A stretch of 24,940 bases of DNA, taken from the NCBI GenBank assembly GCA_043813895.1, contig JBDRKQ010000083.1, positions 1-24,940 on the forward strand. Reading direction: 5' to 3'. Positions 22,269 to 24,940 of the stretch are shown here, in pieces. The notes under the pieces were generated by a model. The model ran no database searches. It was not told the origin of the DNA and was given only the letters and a program-made list of their open reading frames with translations. Position 1 is the first letter of the stretch. Each line of letters begins with the position of its first letter. The translations under genes were made by a program, and so were the position numbers. Source of the DNA: CAZTAR01 sp043813895. Its GTDB lineage: Bacteria; Planctomycetota; Phycisphaerae; UBA1845; UTPLA1.

Positions 22269-22353
22269 AGCCGCGGGTTTCAGCCCGCGCGGCCGTCCGA
22301 AGACGCGAGAGTCTTCGCGCCGCGAACGACCGCGCGGACTGAAGTCCGCGGCT
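22269..22353. repeat. Large GC-rich cruciform repeat
   Basis: The outer arms, AGCCGCGG.TTCAG.CCGCGCGG beginning at 22269 and its complement ending at 22353, match at about 22 of 25 positions. Inside them CGAAGAC (22298-22304) and GTCTTCG (22311-22317) form a perfect second hairpin. It lies between the prenyltransferase and PilZ genes, both on the minus strand, and does not code. Confidence 0.8.
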
Positions 22354-22377
22354 CCATGGCCTCCGAGCGCGAGCGTG

Positions 22378-22869
22378 TCAGTCCTTCACGCCATCAGACG
22401 ATTTCGCCTCTCGGAGCTTTCTGGGCCGGAGGCCCATGGCGATCTCATGACCTTGTCGTTTCTTCGCGGGGCGGCGCTCTTCCCGAGCAAGCTTGCGATC
22501 CAACTCAATTCCCAGGAGGAACCGACCGTTTGGCAGAGGCTTGCAGCGACGAACACGGCCGCCGATTCGAGCCGGCCGGTGGCCGAGCGTCCAGTAGGAG
22601 ATGTAGCCTCGCGTACCGGGTTCGACCTTGGCGTCAAACTCGATCGCGAAGCCGCTGGCGGACGTGTCAATGACCGGGCATTCGACGTGGTCCACCCGCC
22701 CGAGCTCGGTTTGCACGGAGAAACAGACGGAAGCCTGATCGCACTCCTTTCGTACGCTGCCGCGCCTGCACCGGAGCGCTGGAGTGCCGGACCCGGCCCC
22801 GGCTGTTTCGTGCCGGATTGTTGCGCCGGAGGGTTCTCCGTCGAAGAGAGGAATGGGCTCGTCGGACAT
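22378..22869 (-). CDS. PilZ-domain protein (putative c-di-GMP receptor)
   Basis: About 163 residues. After a 40-residue head comes CRRGSVRKECDQASV, then VIDTSASGFAIEFD, which supplies the D-x-S-x-x-G half of the PilZ signature. Strands PARIGGRVRRCKPL and FLLGIELDRKL complete the barrel. The arginine cluster (RRGSVRK) would serve as the RxxxR half, although its spacing is not perfect. The tail is basic (RPAKKRQGHE, LRPRKLREAK). Start 22869 (MSDEPIPLFD) is preceded by GGGGG; ATG 22926 would add 19 residues and is possible. Stand-alone PilZ proteins usually act as adaptors in motility or surface behaviour. No partner is visible nearby. Confidence 0.78.
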   Translation of the reverse strand: MSDEPIPLFDGEPSGATIRHETAGAGSGTPALRCRRGSVRKECDQASVCFSVQTELGRVDHVECPVIDTSASGFAIEFDAKVEPGTRGYISYWTLGHRPARIGGRVRRCKPLPNGRFLLGIELDRKLAREERRPAKKRQGHEIAMGLRPRKLREAKSSDGVKD

Positions 22870-23203
22870 TATCGGACCCCCACGACGATCGACTACCGCA
22901 GGCCCGCAAACGGACCCGGCAGACATGCCGCCATTGCCTCATCGGTCTGAGGCTCGGCGGACTTGGCATGAGATCACGCACGGAAAGCCGGCCTGCGGTC
23001 GGTGTCATGGAGTCAACGCTGCCGCCGGCCTCGGCAACCCCGAGAAGAACCGCCGGTACAATTAAGCGTTTCCAGACTCTGCGACATGACCTCTGTGACG
23101 GCCGCGAGTGCCGGGCGGAACCTCTTGAATGGCGAGATGTCCCACAGCAAGCAGCGAGCCTCGTTCGAGCGAGGCTCGCTACAACGCTGCCCGGCAGCCG
23201 GGC
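22870..23203. other. Divergent intergenic region (PilZ / ECF sigma)
   Basis: Promoters for PilZ (-) and the second ECF operon (+) must lie in these 334 bases. A TACAAT at 23057-23062 could be a -10 element for the + side, but no -35 fits. Two hairpins occupy 23153-23203. I see no gene. Confidence 0.5.
23153..23203. repeat. Two consecutive hairpins abutting the ECF sigma start codon
   Basis: AGCGAGCCTCG (23153-23163) pairs perfectly with CGAGGCTCGCT (23170-23180). Eight bases on, GCCCGG (23189-23194) pairs with CCGGGC (23198-23203). The second stem ends at the base before the ATG at 23204, where a Shine-Dalgarno would normally be. Confidence 0.8.
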
Positions 23204-23704
23204 ATGCCGGACGATCCGACGTCGGAGGCGTTTCGCGGGCGACTGATGAGACTCGCTGTGAAGCTTGTGTGGAACCGCGAAGACGCGGAGGACACCGTGC
23301 AAGAGGCATTCAAACTCGCGATGGCAAAGGGACCCCGTCAGTCGGGTGCGGCGCTGCGCCCGTGGCTGTATCGGACGGTCTGCAACCTGTGCCTCAACCT
23401 CCGCCGGCGTCGCCGGCCGGAGCCCCTCATGCCATGGCTTGATGTTGCGGAGGCCGCCGCACCGGATTCGCGTCTCCGGCGGGCCGAGGCGCTCAGTCAG
23501 CTGCGCGCTGCGATTGACCGGCTCCCCGAACAGCAGCGGTTGGCCTTGGTGCTGCGGACCATGGAGCGGATGGACTACGCGCGGATCGCCGAGATCATGA
23601 CGCTTTCCGTCTCCGCCGTGCGGGCACATGTGCATCTGGCGCGGCGCGGTCTGGCAGAGATGCTGGCTGGTCGTGAAGACAAGAGGAAAGAGGTGCGACC
23701 ATGA
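23204..23704 (+). CDS. ECF sigma factor (second unit)
   Basis: About 166 residues. Region 2 begins AFRGRLMRLAVKLVWNREDAEDTVQEAFKLAM in family order and continues LRPWLYRTVCNLCLNLRRRRRP. Region 4 is LPEQQRLALVLRTMERMDYARIAEIMTLSVSAVRAHVHLARR. The frame stays open to 23129, but that extension is encoded by the hairpin repeat and has no sigma character, so ATG 23204 (MPDDPTSEAF) is taken. There is no Shine-Dalgarno before it. Region 2.1 is shortened compared with most ECF factors. It overlaps the next gene by four bases. Confidence 0.87.
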   Translation: MPDDPTSEAFRGRLMRLAVKLVWNREDAEDTVQEAFKLAMAKGPRQSGAALRPWLYRTVCNLCLNLRRRRRPEPLMPWLDVAEAAAPDSRLRRAEALSQLRAAIDRLPEQQRLALVLRTMERMDYARIAEIMTLSVSAVRAHVHLARRGLAEMLAGREDKRKEVRP

Positions 23705-24294
23705 CCGAGATCGCAGGAAGGTGTCAAGAGACGCGCTTGCGGCTGGACGATTGGCTGGACAACCTGCTCGATCCGGTTGTCCGAGCCGCGGTCGATGACC
23801 ACCTCGCGGAGTGTCCTGCGTGCTATCGGGTGTTCGATCGCCATCGGATGATCGAGGGCGACCTGCTCGCGTTGGGCGCTGCGGCGGAGAGGATCGCCGA
23901 TGCCGGCACGCGCACCCCCTTCCGGAGTCGCTCCTGGTGGCGATCGGCCATTGGCGTTGCGGCCGTTGTCGCGATTCTGGTGACTGTGGGCTTCGTCACA
24001 ATAGGGTCAAGAGGCACGGGGAACAGAGACCGCCGGATTGCGCGAGAGCCCTCTGCCGGGCTGGACAGCACCGGAGTCGCACGGCTTCACACGCGAGGAG
24101 CTGATGAGCCGATTGTGCGTCCCAACGTCTTCGCCGTTGCCACTGGTGATCGGCGAATGGCGGTTGAGATGGAGTCGAGTAATCCGCGGATCCATGTTGT
24201 TTGGTTCTACGATCAGGTGTTACCGACGGAGGCGCCGGGCGAAGTCGAAGGCAGCGACGCGCCCGGCACTTCCGGCATTCCAAAAGGAGTCTGA
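23701..24294 (+). CDS. Zinc-finger membrane anti-sigma factor (zf-HC2 type)
   Basis: 197 residues. His34, Cys38 and Cys41 in DDHLAECPACYRVF form the HxxxCxxC motif of ZAS-type anti-sigma factors, with Cys8 as a possible fourth ligand. A single helix lies near 78-102 (SAIGVAAVVAILVTVGFVTIG), then about 95 extracytoplasmic residues including HVVWFYDQVLP. Its ATG overlaps the sigma stop (ATGA), giving coupled synthesis with the ECF sigma. Likely holds that sigma at the membrane until an envelope or redox signal arrives. Confidence 0.9.
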   Translation: MTEIAGRCQETRLRLDDWLDNLLDPVVRAAVDDHLAECPACYRVFDRHRMIEGDLLALGAAAERIADAGTRTPFRSRSWWRSAIGVAAVVAILVTVGFVTIGSRGTGNRDRRIAREPSAGLDSTGVARLHTRGADEPIVRPNVFAVATGDRRMAVEMESSNPRIHVVWFYDQVLPTEAPGEVEGSDAPGTSGIPKGV

Positions 24295-24296
24295 CC

Positions 24297-24940
24297 ATGA
24301 AGCGAATCGTTCTGTGTATGGCCGTGGCCTGTGTGTCGGGCCTGATGCCGCCGCTGACGTGGGCTCAGGAACAGGCTGTCGAGCAAGAGTCGAAACGAGC
24401 GACGGAGAAAGCGCAGCGAACCAGCCGGCGTGCCCACTATCCCCCGCAGATCTTCCGGCTCAAGCACGCCGACTGTTTCGAGGTCGCCGAGGTTCTCGGC
24501 CGAGTCGCGCGAGATGCGACGGCCCTCCCCATCCGCCGCGGAAACTGCATCGTGTACGCCGGCCCCGCCGACACCCTCGAAGCAGTCCGCGGCCTCGTTG
24601 AAGAGCTCGATACGCCGGCGACCGACGCCGAAGCGGGCCATCTGGAGATCGTCAAGATACTGCACCGCAATGCGGAAGAGTTGGCGGACCAGGTGGCGCG
24701 GATTTTGAGCAGTCGCGATTTCCGAGTCGCTGCGGATGAAAGCCGCTCCAGCATCCTCTTGCGGGGTTCCGGCTATGCCATCGAATCCGCCCTGGACCTC
24801 ATCAAGCAACTCGATACGCCCGCCCCCGGCGTCTCGCTGGAGTTCGCCTTCTTCCACGCCGACCTCAATAGCGACGAGGATCAAGGCCCCATCCCGACTG
24901 ACCTGGCCGACGTCGCCAAGGAACTGCGGCGTTTCGGCGG
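24297..24940 (+). CDS. Secreted protein with secretin-N-like repeats, 3' end outside window
   Basis: 214 codons are seen and the frame is open at the window end. A signal peptide covers residues 1-23 (VLCMAVACVSGLMPPLTWA). Two similar units follow: FRLKHADCFEVAEVLGRVAR...VRGLVEELDTP and VKILHRNAEELADQVARILS...LDLIKQLDTP. Both end in the (V/I)..LD-P pattern of secretin N1/N2 domains (type II/III secretion, PilQ). AAAAGGAG stands seven bases before the ATG, and only two bases separate it from the anti-sigma stop, so it belongs to the ECF operon. Whether a secretin pore domain follows cannot be seen; planctomycetes also have pore-less proteins of this layout. Confidence 0.82.
   Translation, partial: MKRIVLCMAVACVSGLMPPLTWAQEQAVEQESKRATEKAQRTSRRAHYPPQIFRLKHADCFEVAEVLGRVARDATALPIRRGNCIVYAGPADTLEAVRGLVEELDTPATDAEAGHLEIVKILHRNAEELADQVARILSSRDFRVAADESRSSILLRGSGYAIESALDLIKQLDTPAPGVSLEFAFFHADLNSDEDQGPIPTDLADVAKELRRFG

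Noticed and set aside
22667..23635. Open frame of about 320 codons on the - strand across the PilZ and second ECF sigma genes
   Set aside because: It overlaps both genes and an intergenic hairpin region, is Arg/Ser-rich and lacks family features.

Overview
This GC-rich window looks like chromosomal DNA of a planctomycete-type bacterium (phylum Planctomycetota or a close relative). That is an inference from gene content: paired ECF sigma/anti-sigma operons, an unconventional sigma-70 factor, an NfeD/NfeD/flotillin operon ending in a proline-rich membrane protein, a ResB/CcsA cytochrome c maturation pair, RAYT-type transposase remnants and many GC-rich palindromes between genes. No rRNA, tRNA or CRISPR was seen.

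Layout. 1-1009: the 3' part of a REP-associated (Y1/HUH) transposase, an array of TCCCCAGATT repeats, and a truncated TPR gene. 1010-2957: a regulatory region with a near-perfect sigma-54 promoter, then an oxalate/formate-type MFS transporter (+). 3060-6679 (-): resB then ccsA, translationally coupled. 6982-11690 (-): a four-gene co-directional block read as aspartate-type aminotransferase, RecF/OLD-like AAA ATPase, DUF4276 Toprim-like protein, ATP-dependent PEP carboxykinase. The ATPase/DUF4276 pair looks like a two-gene anti-phage cassette lodged between two metabolic genes that both handle oxaloacetate. 11691-12408: a repeat-rich divergent promoter region. 12409-16555 (+): long NfeD (ClpP-like membrane protease), short NfeD, flotillin-like FloA, and a single-pass proline-rich protein. 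17125-18114 (+): sigma-70 family factor, then a strong terminator. 18340-20955 (-): ECF sigma, membrane anti-sigma and a secreted PDZ protein in one operon. 21197-22183 (-): UbiA-family prenyltransferase resembling decaprenyl-phosphate phosphoribosyltransferase. 22378-22869 (-): PilZ-domain protein. 23204-24940 (+): a second ECF sigma, a zinc-finger anti-sigma, and a secreted protein with secretin-N-like repeats that runs off the window.

How the parts work together. Most of the window concerns the envelope: cytochrome c assembly outside the membrane, flotillin/NfeD membrane domains, two ECF/anti-sigma signalling units each followed by an exported protein, and lipid-linked sugar precursor synthesis. 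The best candidate for a little-described system is the ATPase/DUF4276 pair at 8698-10469. Other points of interest are the sigma-54 control of the transporter, the fourth gene of the flotillin operon, and the repeat families.
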